This document shows positions 23,800 to 36,999 of a stretch of 64,000 bases of DNA, piece by piece. The translations under genes were made by a program, and so were the position numbers. Origin of the DNA: Azolla caroliniana. Its lineage: Eukaryota; Polypodiophyta. The stretch is from positions 15,252,001 to 15,316,000 of the forward strand of contig JBHGNT010000015.1 of NCBI GenBank assembly GCA_043228905.1. Direction: 5' to 3'. Below the pieces are notes generated by a model that saw only the letters and a list, made by a program, of their open reading frames with translations, made no database searches and had not been told where the DNA came from. Numbering within the stretch: position 1 is the first letter of the stretch; every line of letters starts with the position of its first letter.

Positions 23800-24007
23800 C
23801 CTAGCCTAGATGGATGTACCTTAGTTGGTAAAGTTGCCTAATGGACACCAGGTGGTCATGGGTTCAACCCCTAGGTTCCATAGTGGACTGTGGCATCTAG
23901 TGAAATAAGAGATATCTATGGAGTAATAGAGAGTTGAGAAAATTGGGTTTCGCACCCAAGCATGTAAACAACTTACCATTAGGGTAAGTTAATTATAATA
24001 AAAAAAA
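23799..24007 (+). mobile_element. tRNA-derived SINE
   Basis: About 209 bp with a pol III type head: A-box-like TTAGTTGGTAAAG at 23821-23833 and B-box GGTTCAACCCC at 23861-23871, spaced about 28 bp apart as in tRNA genes. A tRNA-unrelated body and an A-rich tail (ATAATAAAAAAAA) follow. The cloverleaf is too degenerate for a functional tRNA. It resembles plant Au-type SINEs in layout. Confidence 0.7.
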
Positions 24008-24500
24008 GGAGAGAGGGGAAGAAGAAGAAGCAAATTTGTTTTTGTTGCAACGGATTGGGCACAAAGACAAGTGTTAGAAATCCCTCGATTAGAGCTTCGT
24101 AACTAGATATAGCAAGTTAAAATTCGGTGGTCTGTACGAGAAGCAACGATAGAAATAAGGAATCTTGTATTGTCGACATCCACATACTCAACACACATTG
24201 CGGGTCTTCTATTGTCTTCATCATCTTTGACCTCTTCAATCGGGTGAGTTCCAGTTGTCTCTCTTGTTCATGGAAAATTGTTTTTATCCCGAATCGAAAT
24301 CACATCATGAATAATGGATATAAACATGAATTCCTTACAAATTGTGGGGGATATCGATATGGAAACAATTGATCCAGAAAAGAGTAATGTGATGGTTGAA
24401 TGTAATCGTGAAAGGGAAGACATTGAAAGCTCTAAGAGGTTTAAGGGCATTGAGGAAATTAATGAGAAAAAATTGGCATATGCCGAAGTAATACATGTAG
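24008..24500. other. Unassigned spacer
   Basis: AT-rich sequence with short frames only, lying between the SINE and the first LTR of the nested stack. No supported feature. Confidence 0.4.
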
Positions 24501-26041
24501 TGTTGGTATAAAAGACCGACTCCTTCCACTTTGTATCCTAGTGTGTGAACACGTCCAAATAGTTAGGGCTTAATATATAAGCAATAACCTAACATTGTAA
24601 TATGTTTTCGTCTTGATCATTCTTGTATCGAGTGTCTCATATAGAGAGAAAACAGAGAATAACGAGAATCACCATTGAAGCTTAAAAGGACTTGTCTATC
24701 TACTCTTCTTGCTACATATTTGTGTATGTTGTTTGCTGTGCATAATCGGCAGGTCCTCATACATACTTCCGCACATATTCAAACACCATATCTCACAATT
24801 GGTATCAGAGTGTCTTGTTGTTTTGCGGCAACAAACAACAAAAAAAGTTGAAAGAGAAAAGACTAGGTTACTGAATCTTACTTCCATAAAGAACATGGCT
24901 TCAACATCTGGAACAAGAGTTGAGATCTGAAAGTTAGATGGATTTTTTTTTTCCCTATGGAAAGAGATGATGCAGGACGTGCTGATAATTTGAAGACAGA
25001 TCGAAGCCATTCGGCACAACGAAAAGCCTGCTTTGATGACAACCGAAGAGTAGAGATCAGTAGATGAAATCGTGCGTTCCACCATCCAAATGCATTTGGC
25101 CGAAAACGTCTACTTCAACATGGCTAAGGAGACAACACCTTTCTCGTTATGGGAGAAGTTGCAAGCGGTATACGAAAAGAAGTCCTCATCGAAACTCATA
25201 TTGATTCGACAACTATTCAATATGAAGATGAGAGAGTTGGATCCTGCAACCTCCGACATCAACACCTTCAGCCGGGTGTTGTTTGAACTCACCTCCCAAG
25301 GGATTAACTTTGAAGAAGAAGTTCAAGCCCTTGCCCTCCTATCGAGCTTGCTGGTGAGTTGGGAGGTATTTTGCACGACATTTGCCAATTATTAAACCTT
25401 TTGATCCTAAATCTAGATGAGATGATCGACCAAGTCCTCACCAAGGATATTTGGCAAAAAATGATGGGACTCACCATTGACGAATTGGCAAAAGCCCACC
25501 ACTCGACTGAGTCGATTGAAAGAACAAGTTGACAGAACTGGTTGGAATACCAATCAATCAAGAACGAGGGGAGACCGACAAAGGTCGAAGTCGAGAACAA
25601 ATTGATCAGGCAAATTTTGCACCCATTGCAGAAAAGACGGTCACAATGTTTCTGACTGCTGGTTGATCAAGAGAAAAGAGAGTGGTTGACAATCCGAGTG
25701 GAATCGAGGACGATCCGACTCGAACCACTCTCGAGTAGGAAACCAAGTCAATGTTGTTGACACCTGATCAGGAGAAACTCTCAACTTAGAGGACTCGATG
25801 ATCGGAGAAGTCCTCTATAGTGAGCAAGACACACACATGTGGTTACTGGACTTCGGTGCCACATTTCACGTGACCCCAACATCGAATGGTTCTCGAACTA
25901 TTCGGTCGGTGCCAGCGGCACAGTCTGGCTAGGCAGTGGGCAGGAATGCAAAATCGTTGGAGTAGGTCAAGTACCAATTCAATTGTCGAATGACAACACA
26001 ATTGTCTTGCACCAAGTCCGGCATGTGCCCACACTGAAAAG
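24501..26041 (+). mobile_element. Copia element C, 5' part (LTR, gag, start of protease)
   Basis: The LTR is about 24501-24797 (TGTTGG to CTCACA), followed by the primer site TGGTATCAGAG complementary to initiator tRNA-Met. A gag frame from the ATG at 24895 carries several stops. A clean stretch at 25072-25395 shows the copia gag (UBN2) fold, with FSLWEKLQAVY and LLSSLLVSWEVF. A CCHC knuckle (CTHCRKDGHNVSDCW) near 25613-25660 and a protease start (LDFGATFHVTP, where DSGA is expected) near 25850 follow in shifted frames. The element is cut at 26041 by copia A1. Its integrase, RT and 3' LTR are not in the window. Confidence 0.75.
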
Positions 26042-26283
26042 TGTTGGGAATTTGGTCGCTCTGGATAGGATCCAGATGAGGCAGATTGGACGAACCGAAG
26101 GAAGGAACCGGACCGGACGGATTCGATGTGAACCAGATCTAGGGACATATCTATAAATATGTTTCTAGTAAGCCTGTCATGGCTATTTGTAAATAGTCCT
26201 AAAGTCATATAAGTATAAATATGACTTAGGGCAATCACTTTACGAATAATGTGAGTATAGTGTATGTAGAGATATTGTTGTAT

Positions 26284-26315
<32 letters not shown>

Positions 26316-26579
26316 CGAGATACAAAAATATTTTCTGTTGTAACCACTGGTTGGCGAAGATATAGGGCTCGAGGTCATTGCCTCTGAGTCTCGCATTGCG
26401 TCCTCTCCTTATAGTGATAGTTGGAGTCAGTGGGCTCCCGTGGTTTTTACCTATTAGGGTTTTCCATGTTAACATCCCTTGTCTTCTCTGTTGTCTGTGT
26501 AAGCGTATTAATCTCCATTTCTGTTTAGATCTTCCATTGAGTGTTCAACTCGGTTATGGCCAAGCGTCTATTCTGCACA
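26042..26579 (+). repeat. Copia A1 5' LTR
   Basis: TGTTGGGAATTTGG begins the LTR. The end CA precedes AACTGGTATCA, the primer site. It shares with the other A-family LTRs a TATA region (GTATAAATATGACTTAGGGC), a GA run and the GTGGGCTCCCGTGG segment. It lies directly after the broken protease of copia C. The left flank is AAAAG. Confidence 0.85.
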
Positions 26580-26602
26580 AACTGGTATCACAACGAACAA
26601 CA

Positions 26603-27528
26603 AATGGAAGAGTAATTTGGAAGCATGTTCAAGCTCACCGACTCCAACTACCCAGTGTGGAAGTCGAAGATGAGGGATATGTTAGTGGTTAAAGATCTCT
26701 GGTTGCCGGTGCAGTTTGGAGACAAGAAGCCAAACAATATCGATGCCACGATGTGGGAGGTGATGCACATGAAGATGACGGCATACATCCGGTGCTTCAA
26801 TGAAGAAAGCAAGGATCATGTGCTCTGGGAGAAAATCGGCACCATGCTGAAGAGTAAAAACGTCGTAAATTGGGTTTTGGTATTCTAGAAGTTAGTGAGA
26901 CTCTAGTACCAGAACGGATCCAACATGGCAGAGCACATGAATGCATTCCAAGGGCTCACAAATCAAACAACCTAGCTAGAAGTACCTCTAGCCGACGAGG
27001 TACTTGTGTTGCTCCTGCTCGGTTCCCTCTCGGATAGTTGGGAGACGCTAGTTGTCACCTTGGGCATCGTCAGGCCGGAAGGAAAGCAATTGTCCCTAGC
27101 AAGGGTAAAATCATGCTTGCTGGATGAAGAAGCTCGCCGGAAGGACCTAGAGTCCCGAACCGATCCGAAGGCCTTGGTCATGGAAGATGACCATAATCGG
27201 GGAAGAGGTCGGAATCGGCATCCCCAGAATTGGGACGAGGTTGAAGTCAAGGGGGAGGCCCACTTGCTTTTATTGTAGAAAGCCGGGGCACTTCTAGAAG
27301 AACTGCTGACACTTTTGGAAAGCCAAAGGGGAGCCAACATTCCGGAACTGAAGAAGGTTTTGGAAAGGAGAGGAACGTCGACGATCGAAATAAGTGAAGA
27401 AGAACTACTACTAATCACCAAGGAGAGTGAGATGCATCTTGTCAGTGATAAGACGACATGGGTGGTCGACTCTAGAGTGTCGCTGCATCTGACCCTCCAC
27501 CGGAAATGCTTCTCATGGTACAAAGCCG
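26603..27528 (+). pseudogene. Copia A1 gag to protease, broken
   Basis: The frame from 26603 has a stop three codons in, then MFKLTDSNYPVWKSKMRDM, the gag start shared by the whole A family. Further stops follow near 26887. The leucine-rich core (SLSDSWETLVVTL) and a knuckle (FYCRKPGHF in another frame) are recognisable. The protease start reads VVDSRVSLHLT instead of the DSGAS-type active site. Sequence stops at 27528, where copia B begins. Confidence 0.8.
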
Positions 27529-27978
27529 TGTTGAGCGAGCAAGCTCAACCAAATCCAGATCGGCTGAATAAGCCAGAGCCGGATCGGTATCCAGATGGCA
27601 TCCGGAAACAACCGGCCGGATAGGGAAGACAGATCAGAGAGCCGGATTCGAGTGCGAACCGGAAGCCTAGTAGTAGCCTAGACTACTAGGTAATCACTGT
27701 CTCGTAGTTAGTGTCAGTTGCTCGTATGAGCATTGAAGTACATAGTACTTTTGTTAGTCCTTTTGAGGACTTGTATAAATAGTGTTGTTTAGCACGTTGT
27801 ATGTATAGAGTTAAAGTGTGTTTTTATTATTTTTAATCTATGTTTATGTTCTGTTCTCTCTGTCTCTCCCGCGTATACTCTCTATGTATTAAGCTTCTCC
27901 ATTAAACCTTCATCTTATTCTATGTTGCTATTCGGTTGAGCCGGTTCTATCTAACGCTTCCACACGTTAACATTAACA
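27529..27978 (+). repeat. Copia B 5' LTR
   Basis: TGTTGAGCGAGC starts the LTR and TTAACA ends it at 27972 or 27978. The primer site TGGTATCAAAGC follows directly. It interrupts the copia A1 protease after the bases AGCCG. Confidence 0.75.
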
Positions 27979-28072
27979 TGGTATCAAAGCACGAGGGTTG
28001 AGAACCTCTATAGCCGACAATTGCTTTCGTAGACGAACCCTAGAACCTGGTAACAACAGACAAAGAGAAGAT

Positions 28073-30450
28073 ATGGACAGAGGAATGGCGAGTTCACTTC
28101 CAACAGAGAAGCTCGACCAGAGTAACTACGCGTCCTGGTCATACAAGATGCACTAGTACCTGTTGGGGCATGGATATTGGAGCTTCGTGGAACGAACGAA
28201 CGAGGTAGTGCCGGAGCCGACACATTAGGACTTCCCGATATGGGAGCAAGGAGTGAGCCGAGTATTGTACTGCCTCACGTCTATGTGCACGACCAGATGT
28301 TTGGCTACATAAAGGATGAAAAAACGCGGAAGGAGGCCTGGGGAAATCTGAGGAAGATTTTTGCCATGAGTACCACAACCCGTAAGTTGTAGCTTCGGCA
28401 AGAGTTGAACAACATCCGACAAAGAGACATGTCGGTTACAGATTTGCACCACCAAGATAAAGGAGATTTGTGACGCACTCGGGTCCATCAATGTGACGGT
28501 GGATGAAGATGAGATGGTACAAATCTGCCTCGGTGGTCTAGCGCAAAGGTATGGGCCAATCTGGACAACGATCTGCACCCGAGAGAAGCCACCGACGTTC
28601 TTCAACTTGCAATCGATACTAATGATCGAAGAAAACCACGCTAGTGGGTCGATGGCCACTCAATCGAACGGCCGAATGATGTACATGGAGACAAATTGAC
28701 CCCATGGACGTGGTGGACGAAGTGGGTCGGCACGCAATGGAGGCGGCCGACAAGAGCAGGACCGGAGGCACAGAGGTAGTGCCGATAACAGTTCCGGACC
28801 CTCCACAAGCAGGGGGATTCAAAGAGGCGCCGGAAGCCGACATGGAATGCTGGTATTGTGGCAAGAAGGGCCACAGGGAAAGCGAGTGCTGGAAAAAGTG
28901 TGCCAATTCGGACAAATCCGGATCCGGGAAAACTGCAAAGCTCGCACTACGCAGAAGGCTTGGAGGGATCCAGAACTGGAAAACCACAAAGGGGCCAACC
29001 TTCGTGATGAAGCACAAGGCTAACTCGATGAAGAAGACTACTTCCAAATCGGAGGAAGTATAGTACGTTGATTCCGGAGCGTCCCACCACATGACGAGCC
29101 ATGAAGAGTGGTTCTCTTTTTTGGAAAAAACGGGGATTGTCGAAACCGGAGACGATACCCCTCACCCGATTGTGCATGTCGGAGAAGTCCCTTTAAGCCA
29201 TGTTGGACAAAAGGGGAAGTTGATGAACGTACTACACGTTCCAACTATCACAAAGAACCTGGTGTGGGTTGGACAAATCGTCGACCAGGGGATGCAGGTG
29301 CGGTTTACACACCTCGAGTGCCTCATCGAGGAAGAAGGCCGGATAATCGCGCAAGGGCGTAGGGAAGGGAGGATGTTCATCCTCAACACAAATGACATTG
29401 GCATCGCCATGTTGCCAAAGGACAGAAGATTGAATTAGACATCGATCTCTGGCATAAGCGGATCAGCCATGTCAATTATCAAAAGCTTCAAGACCTGCAA
29501 TCGAAACAAGTCGTTTTCGGTTTGCCGAAATTTAGTGGCCGGAAGGTCGAAATTTGTGAAGCCTGCCAACTCGGGAAGCAACACCAACTTCGATTCCCCA
29601 CTGAACGAAACCGGAGCTGTAACAAGCTCGACCTAATCCATTCGGATGTATGGGAACCATCACCGAACGTTAGTCTTGGCAAGAGTCGATACTTTGTCTC
29701 CTTCATCGACGACTACAACCGACACACGTGGATCTACCTCATCGAATGGAAGAGCGAAGTCTTCGAATCTTCCAGAACTTGCAAATCTTAGTTTAACGGG
29801 AAATGGAGAGGAAGGTCATGTGCTTGCGCTCGGATGGTGGAAAAGAATACTTTTCCGGCCAATTCAACAGTTATCTGCAACAAAATGGAATTCAGAGAGA
29901 ATTCAGCTACAGATACACACCGGAGCAAAACGATGTGGCCGAAAGGAAGAACCGGTTGATTGTCGACGCGGCAAGGGCAATGCTAGACGAGAAGAGCATG
30001 CCCCATTTCTACTGGGCTAAGGTGGTTCGGACAATCGTCTACATCCAAAACCGGATCAATGACAAGGTGTTAGTACACGAGTTGTATTTCGGGCGCAAGC
30101 CGAATTTGAGACACCTTCGGATATTTGGCAGCATAACATATGTGCATATACCGGATGAGAAGCAGAGGAAGCTTGATCCAAAGTCGGAGAAGTGCATCCT
30201 GGTCGGTTACTCGCATGAGCAGAAGGGGTATAAGTGCTACAACCCCCGAACGAAGTAGGTCAGAGTAAGCCAAGATGTTGAGTTCGACGAGATGGCATCG
30301 TGGTACTCCCTACAGACTCTGACTTTCGACTTTGACCCAATCCCGGAGGATGAGGCCAATGAGCCTGAACTAGTTCAGATAGAAGATGACGAGCTTGAGA
30401 GTCTAGAAGAGAGTCCGGAATCGTTTCAGTTGAGTGGACCGAACGAGCGA
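28073..30450 (+). pseudogene. Copia B gag, protease and integrase, broken, RT absent
   Basis: Gag starts at the ATG at 28073 and is full of stops. A gag core is open at 28493-28699. The knuckle CWYCGKKGHRESECW lies near 28850. The protease VDSGASHHMTSHEEW (29069 onward) has an intact DSGA. A pre-integrase LWHKRISHVNYQKL motif and zinc residues follow near 29450. The integrase core shows FIDDYNRHTW, RSDGGKEYFS and YTPEQNDVAERKN (29700-30258), so the D,D35E triad is visible. A stop (TAG) lies at 30256. The element is cut at 30450, before the RT, by copia A2. Confidence 0.8.
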
Positions 30451-30991
30451 TGTTGGGAAATCGGTCCCTCCGGATGGGATCCAGCGAGGAATGAAGAGGA
30501 TCCAATGAGAACCGGGAGAGATCCAAAAACCGGAGGAGAGCCGATGAGAACTGGAAGAGAGCTAGTGAGAACCGGAAGAGAGACATATCTGTAAATATTT
30601 TTTGAGTAAGCCTATTGAGGATATATTTGTAAATAGCCCTAAGTTCATATAAGTATAAATATGACTTAGGGCAATCACTTTGTAATGTGATTGTCATATT
30701 GTTGTATGTGCATAACCACTGTATAGAGAGAGAGAGAGTAGTTATGAGCACTCTCTATTGTAACTACTATCTGGCGAAGATCATGAGCCTAAGGTCGTTG
30801 CATGTGTGCCTCCACTTAGTATTTTCTCTCATATAGTGATAGTTGGAGTCTGTGGGCTCCCGTGGTTTTTTCCTTATTAGGGGTTTCCACGTAAACATCC
30901 TGTGTCATTTCTGTGTACTCTCTCGTTCATTCCCATTTCTATGATTCAAGACTCGGTTGTGGCCAAGCGATATTCTGCGCTATTCTTAACA
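30451..30991 (+). repeat. Copia A2 5' LTR
   Basis: TGTTGGGAAATCGGTCCCTC begins the LTR and TTAACA ends it, before AACTGGTATCAGAGC. It has the A-family layout: GGATCC/CCGG-rich U3, dyad-flanked TATA near 30641-30667, a short GA run and GTGGGCTCCCGTGG. It interrupts copia B just after the integrase C-terminus (left flank AGCGA). Confidence 0.85.
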
Positions 30992-31020
30992 AACTGGTAT
31001 CAGAGCGAATAAGACAGGAA

Positions 31021-31040
31021 ATGGAAGAGTCGTTCGGCGG
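31021..31040 (+). pseudogene. Copia A2 gag start, split by an insertion
   Basis: The first 20 bases of the A-family gag frame (MEESFG). The continuation, MFKLTGSNYSVWKSKMRD, is displaced to 32134 by the intervening insertion. Confidence 0.8.
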
Positions 31041-32132
31041 TGTCGTGAAGATCCGTCACTAGGCGCGGATTGTGAGGTGGAACCGCCGGGGTTCTGGACC
31101 GGAAGGACTCGAAGTACGCTCTAGCTTTAGCGAGAAAGGATTTAAGATAGATTGAGAGAGAGAGATTGAGAGAGAGAGATTGAGATAAGATAGAACGCTT
31201 GACTTTAAATTGAGAGAGATTAAGATTGAACTCTTGACTTTAGATTTGAAGAATAAGATTGATATATCAATTGGATAACGAGTTTCTTACTTTTAATTTC
31301 TTGATTAATACCTCGCCCCCTTTGATCTTTTTCATCCACCCTTTTATAGATGATGCATATGATGCATGTGAGGGTACAAGACATGCATACAATGCATGGA
31401 ATGCATGTGATGCATGTTTGCCATTTGGCACTCATGCATCACATGTCACTCAATCAAGGTCTAATATGAGAATTTACATGTAAAGTTATAATGATAAAAA
31501 TATAATCCCTAAAGAAATGATTTGGCTTAATGGTAAGCCTATTGCTTGTTATCTTGAAGGTGCAGAGTTTAAGTCTTGCTTACATCTTTTTCTTTTATGC
31601 ACAAAATACTATTAGGCTTTTTGACCAAATATCTTTAAAACACCATGCACCGTGATTCGTCCAATTTGCATCCATTCAATTTTTCCCGGTTCGGTCGGCA
31701 TCCCGAGGTCACCGGATGCCGTTGCCGGATCCGTCCAAAACACATGGTTATATGCATTTGGCTAAATCCATTCATTAAGTCATACAACTTAACCTTTTTA
31801 TCCTCCACACATAGATACAAAGATAATAGCTTTTGCTCTTCCTTATATATGGTGAGATCCTTATTTGTCCTGTCTATGTGGGATATCTCACAATTTTTTA
31901 TTTTTTTATTTTTCTTTGCAAACCTCATACCCACATAACTTGACACTTAGATGTCCGTTTGTTATGTAGTAAAGTGCATTTGAAAGCTCTTGAAGACCTC
32001 CATCTTTTTGTACTAAGATATTAAACTGATTTAAAATAGTATTTTCACTATTATTGTTTTTTATGATTCATACTCGATTTCGTATGTTTTATGCGATTTT
32101 CACACCATTGCCGAAAATCTTCACAACAACAA
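31041..32132. mobile_element. 1.09-kb insertion in copia A2 gag, possible solo LTR or DNA element
   Basis: The insertion starts TGTCGTGAAGAT. The end, ATCTTCACAACA (32117-32128), is its near-perfect inverted complement (11 of 12), followed by ACAAC before the resumed gag ATG. Ends in TG and CA and the lack of coding capacity suit a solo LTR, but the inverted repeat is long for that and no target duplication is visible. A tRNA-like stretch (TTAATGGTAAGCC at 31529, then GAGTTTAAGTCTTGC at 31566) lies inside. GA tracts flank 31150. Confidence 0.6.
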
Positions 32133-32133
32133 C

Positions 32134-33227
32134 ATGTTCAAGCTCACCGGCTCCAACTACTCAGTGTGGAAGTCAAAGATGAGGGACATGATGGTGGTTA
32201 AAGATATTTGGTTGCCGATTCAGTTCGAGGACAAGAGATCGGATAAGATCAACGCCATAGTGTGGGAGGTGATGCACATGAAGACGACGACATACATCCG
32301 GTGTTTCATTGACATGAGCTTGTACAACAACTTCAATGAAGCGAGCAAGGCTCATGAACTCTTGGAGAAGATCGACATCATGTTCCAGAACAAGAATGTT
32401 GTCAATCGAGTTTCGGTATTTCAGAAGTTAGTGAGTCTCCGGTACCAAGATGGCTCTAGTATGGCGGAGCACATGAATGTCTTCCAGGGGCTAATACACC
32501 AAGCAACCTCGTTGGAAGTACCTCTCGCCGATGAGGTACTCGCATTGCTTCTGCTCGGTTCCCTCCTGGATAGCTGGGAGACGTTAGTTGTCCTGTTGGG
32601 CAATGTTGGGCCGGAAGGAAAGCAGTTGTCCCTAGCAAGGGTAAAATCAAGCTTGCTAGAAGGACCAGGAGACCGAAACCAATCCGATGGCCTTGGTCAC
32701 GGAAGTTGACCACAACCAGGGAAGAGGCCGGTATCGGAGTCCCCAAAACCGGGACAAGTCGGGGATGAGGTCGAAGTCAAGGGGGAGGCCCACATGCTTC
32801 TATTGTGGGAAGTCGGGACACTTCTAGAAGAATTGTCGGCACTTCCAGAAAGAGAAAGAAATCGGCACCACCGATTCAAAGAAGAGTTCAAATTGAAATA
32901 GTTCGGATCGGAGAGGCCCAGATTGGAAAGGAACGTAAGCAATCGTGACAAGTGAAGAAGAATTGATGCTCATTACCAAGGAGAATGAGTTAAACCTTGT
33001 CGGCGACGAGACAACGTGGGTTGTCGATTCCGGAGCGTCGTTCCACCTGACTCAGGACCGGAGATGCTTCTCATCCTACATAGCCGGTGATCATGGTTGT
33101 GTCCGAATGGGGAATGAAGGGACATGTCGAATTGTCGAAATAGAAGATGTGTTGTTGACAACACCAATCAGATGCAAGTTGTTATTGAAGGATGTTCGAC
33201 ACGTTCCGGAGGTTCGACTGAACCTAA
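32134..33227 (+). pseudogene. Copia A2 gag to protease, broken
   Basis: Gag is open from 32134 to 32709: MFKLTGSNYSVWKSKMRDM, then the leucine-rich core up to LARVKSSLLE, then a short deletion and frameshift. The knuckle CFYCGKSGHF is near 32795. The protease region 32945-33227 has an intact VVDSGASFHLTQ and the HVPEVRLNLI segment. It is cut at 33227 by copia A3, a member of the same family. Confidence 0.85.
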
Positions 33228-33973
<746 letters not shown>

Positions 33974-34006
33974 AACTGGTATCAGAGCAAAACGACACAA
34001 AAAAAA

Positions 34007-36619
34007 ATGGACGATTCGTTGGGAGGCATGTTCAAGCTCACTGGCTCCAACTATTCGGTGTGGAAGTAGAAGATGAGGGACATGCTCGTGGTTAAAGACC
34101 TCTGGCTGCCGGTTCAGTTCGGGGACAAGAGACCGGACAAAATCGACGCCGCGATATGGGAGGTGATGCACATGAAGACAACAACGTACATACGGTGCTT
34201 CATCGACATGAGCCTATACAACAACTTCAATGAAGAGAGCAAGGCTCATAAGCTCTGGGAGAAGATTTGCATAATGTTTCAAAACAAAAATGCTGTTAAT
34301 CAGGTTTCGGTATTCTGGAAGCTAGTAAGACTCCGGTACCAAGATGGCTCCAGCATGGCGGAGCACATGAATGCCTTCTAGGGGCTGATACACCAGGCAA
34401 CATCATTAGAAGTACCTCTCGCCGATGAGGTACTAGCACTACTCCTGCTCGGTTCCCTCCCAGATAGCTGGGAGACGTTGGTCGTCACTTTGGGCAACAC
34501 CGGGCTAGAAGGGAAACGGTTATCCCTAGCAAGAGTGAAGTCGAGCTTGCTAGATGAGGAGGCGCGTCGGAAAGACAAGGATACGAACTCCGACTCCAAA
34601 GCGCTCATTACCGAATCGGAACGCGGAAGACAAAGGAACCGTAGTCCCCAGAACCAAGAGAAGTCGGGGACACAGTCAAAGTCAAGGGGAAGGCCTACTT
34701 GCTTCTATTGCGGCAAGCCGGGACACTTCCAGAAGAACTGTCGGCACTTCAGAAAAGACAAGGAAACCGATGGTACCGATTCGAAGTGGACACCAGACCG
34801 GAACGGTAAAGACCGGAGGGGAACAGACCGGAAGGGAACGACGGCAATCGTGGCAAGTGAAGAAGAGTTGATGCTCATCACTGAGGAGAGTGAGCTAAAC
34901 CTTGCCGGTGACGAGAGGACCTGGGTGGTCGATTCCGGAGCGTCGTTCCACCTTACCCCGAACCGGAAATGCTTCTCATCCTACTCAGCTGATGATCACG
35001 GCTGTGTCCGGATGGGGAATGAAGGTACATGCCGAATTGTCGGCTTAGGAGACGTGTTGTTGACAACACCAACCGGATGCAAGCTGCTGCTGAAGGATGT
35101 CCGACACGTTCCGGAGGTTCGTCTGAACCTGATATCAGCCGGTCGGTTAGATGATTAAGGCTATACACGCGTAGCATCCGGAACGGTGTTATGAAGTTCA
35201 GCAAAGGGAGCTTGATTGTGGCTCAGGCTCGGAAGGTAAACACGTTGTACCTGATGAATGCCCGGTTATGCCCGGAAGAACTGAACATGGCTTCCGACAC
35301 TGCCGGTGAGCTGTGGCACAAGAGGTTGTGTCACATGAGCGAGAAGGGGATGAAAAGGTTTGCAGACGACAACCTCATTCCAGTGAAGAACGTGCACTTG
35401 GAGAAGTGCACTGATTATCTGGCCGGTAAACAAAACCGGACCTCCTTCCGATCGAGGCCACCGATGAGACGTAATGCACCACTGGAGTTGGTGCATACTG
35501 ATGTATGTCAAGTGGACACGGAGTCACATGCCGGATCGCAGTACTTCGTGACGTTCATAGATGACCACGGCCGGAAGCTGTGGGCCACACCGTTGAAGAC
35601 GAAGGATAAGGTGTTATCCGTCTTCAAAGAGCTCCACGCGAGACTGGAAAGAGAAACAGACCGGAAGCTGAAGGCGGTTCGAGCAGATAACGGAGGTGAA
35701 TACCGGGGGTAGTTCGAGGAGTACTGTTGCTCGAAGGGAATCTGGCTCGAATTTACCGTGCCGAAGACGCCGGAACTAAACGGGCTGGCCGAGAGGATGA
35801 ACCAGACCATAATGGAGAGGGTCCGGAGTATGCTGGTGCATGCAAAATTACCCAAGACGTTTTGGGCTGAGGCGCTGTCGACAACGACGTATGTGATAAA
35901 TAGATCATCCTCAGTGCCCTTGGATGGAGACACGCCGCAGAAGGTGTGGACCGGTAAGGAAGTGTCCTACTGGCATTTGAAGGTGTTCGGGTGTCTCCTG
36001 TATGTGCATGTTGCTAAGGACCGGAGAGGAAAGTTGGATCCAAAGACCCGGCCATGCATATTCCTCGGATATGGCGATGATGAGTTCGGCTACCAAGTGT
36101 GGGATCCGGTTGACAAGAAGGTTTTCCGGAGTCGAGATATTATCTTCATGGAGGACAAGACTCTTGCCGACTGGGAGTTGGAGAAGAAGATAATGAGCTC
36201 CGATGAGATTTGGAGACACCCGACTAAGAGCCATTTGACACTCGAGGAACCGGCCGGTTACGGTGAGGATACCGAACCGGCAGAAGAAGTAGAGGAAGCT
36301 GAAATCGGAACTGGCCAAGACCCCGAATCGGATTTGGATGAAGAACAAATAGTGGAGCCGGTTGCCGAAGGCCAAAGACGGAGATATCCTCTCAAAGAGA
36401 GAAGCCCCCCCCGGAGATTTCCGGATGCAGAGCATGTGCTACTGACCGATGAGGGAGAGCCGGAAAGCTTCAAAGAAGCGAAGGATGACACCCACAACCG
36501 CAAATGGTTAAGTGCCATGCAGGATGAGATGGATTCCCTGCATGAGAACCATACGTATGAATTGGTGGAGTTGCTGAAAGGTAAGCGGGCACTCCGAAAC
36601 AAGTGGGTGTACAAGTTGA
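34007..36619 (+). pseudogene. Copia A3 gag-pol up to the start of RT, broken
   Basis: From the ATG at 34007: gag, with TAG stops at codon 21 and near 34379. Then the leucine-rich core, knuckle CFYCGKPGHFQKNC (34711), and protease VVDSGASFHLTP (34927). A stop and a 2-bp insertion lie near 35157-35170. GAG-pre-integrase ELWHKRLCHMSEKGM follows (35311), then integrase FIDDHGRKLW, RADNGGEYRG (followed by a TAG) and TPELNGLAERMN (35560-35800). A Glu-rich linker precedes the RT entry motif HTYELVELLKGKRALRNKWV (36550-36606). The coding sequence stops at KWVYKL, where gypsy-1 is inserted. All damage is by point changes and small indels. Confidence 0.85.
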
Positions 36620-36999
36620 TGTTACCCGACCGACAAAGACCAGGGTGTGAAAAGGGGAATGGTTATTTAGGAATATGTTGAAATTACTAGTCTTAATATG
36701 TAGATTAATATATGAGAAGATGTGGACGGACAGACCGGAATTGGTATGCCGATCTGGATTCGGACCGATCCCGAAAAGGTGTTGGTTGGCACTGTTTTGT
36801 ACTTCGCACCGGTGACCTATATAAAGGTCCGGTTATAATGTAGTCATTAACGGAGAGTAATATAAACCTTTTGTTTAATCATTGAGAATTGTTCACCATT
36901 CTGTGCTTATTGTATATCTTACGCGTGTTAATGATGTATTGCTAAGTAACCGATTAAGGTCCAATTAAGCGTTGTGTCATAAGTTATCTCGCCGTAACA
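36620..36999 (+). repeat. Gypsy-1 5' LTR
   Basis: A 380-bp LTR, TGTTACCCGACC to CGCCGTAACA, with inverted termini TGTTA/TAACA. CCTATATAAAGG near 36826 is the likely TATA box. It is followed by CCCTTTGGTGAAGTGTC, the presumed primer site. Its 3' partner is at 44187. Confidence 0.9.

Noticed and set aside
23799-23880. A functional tRNA gene
   Set aside because: A and B boxes are present, but acceptor and anticodon stems do not pair; the A-rich tail and length fit a SINE.
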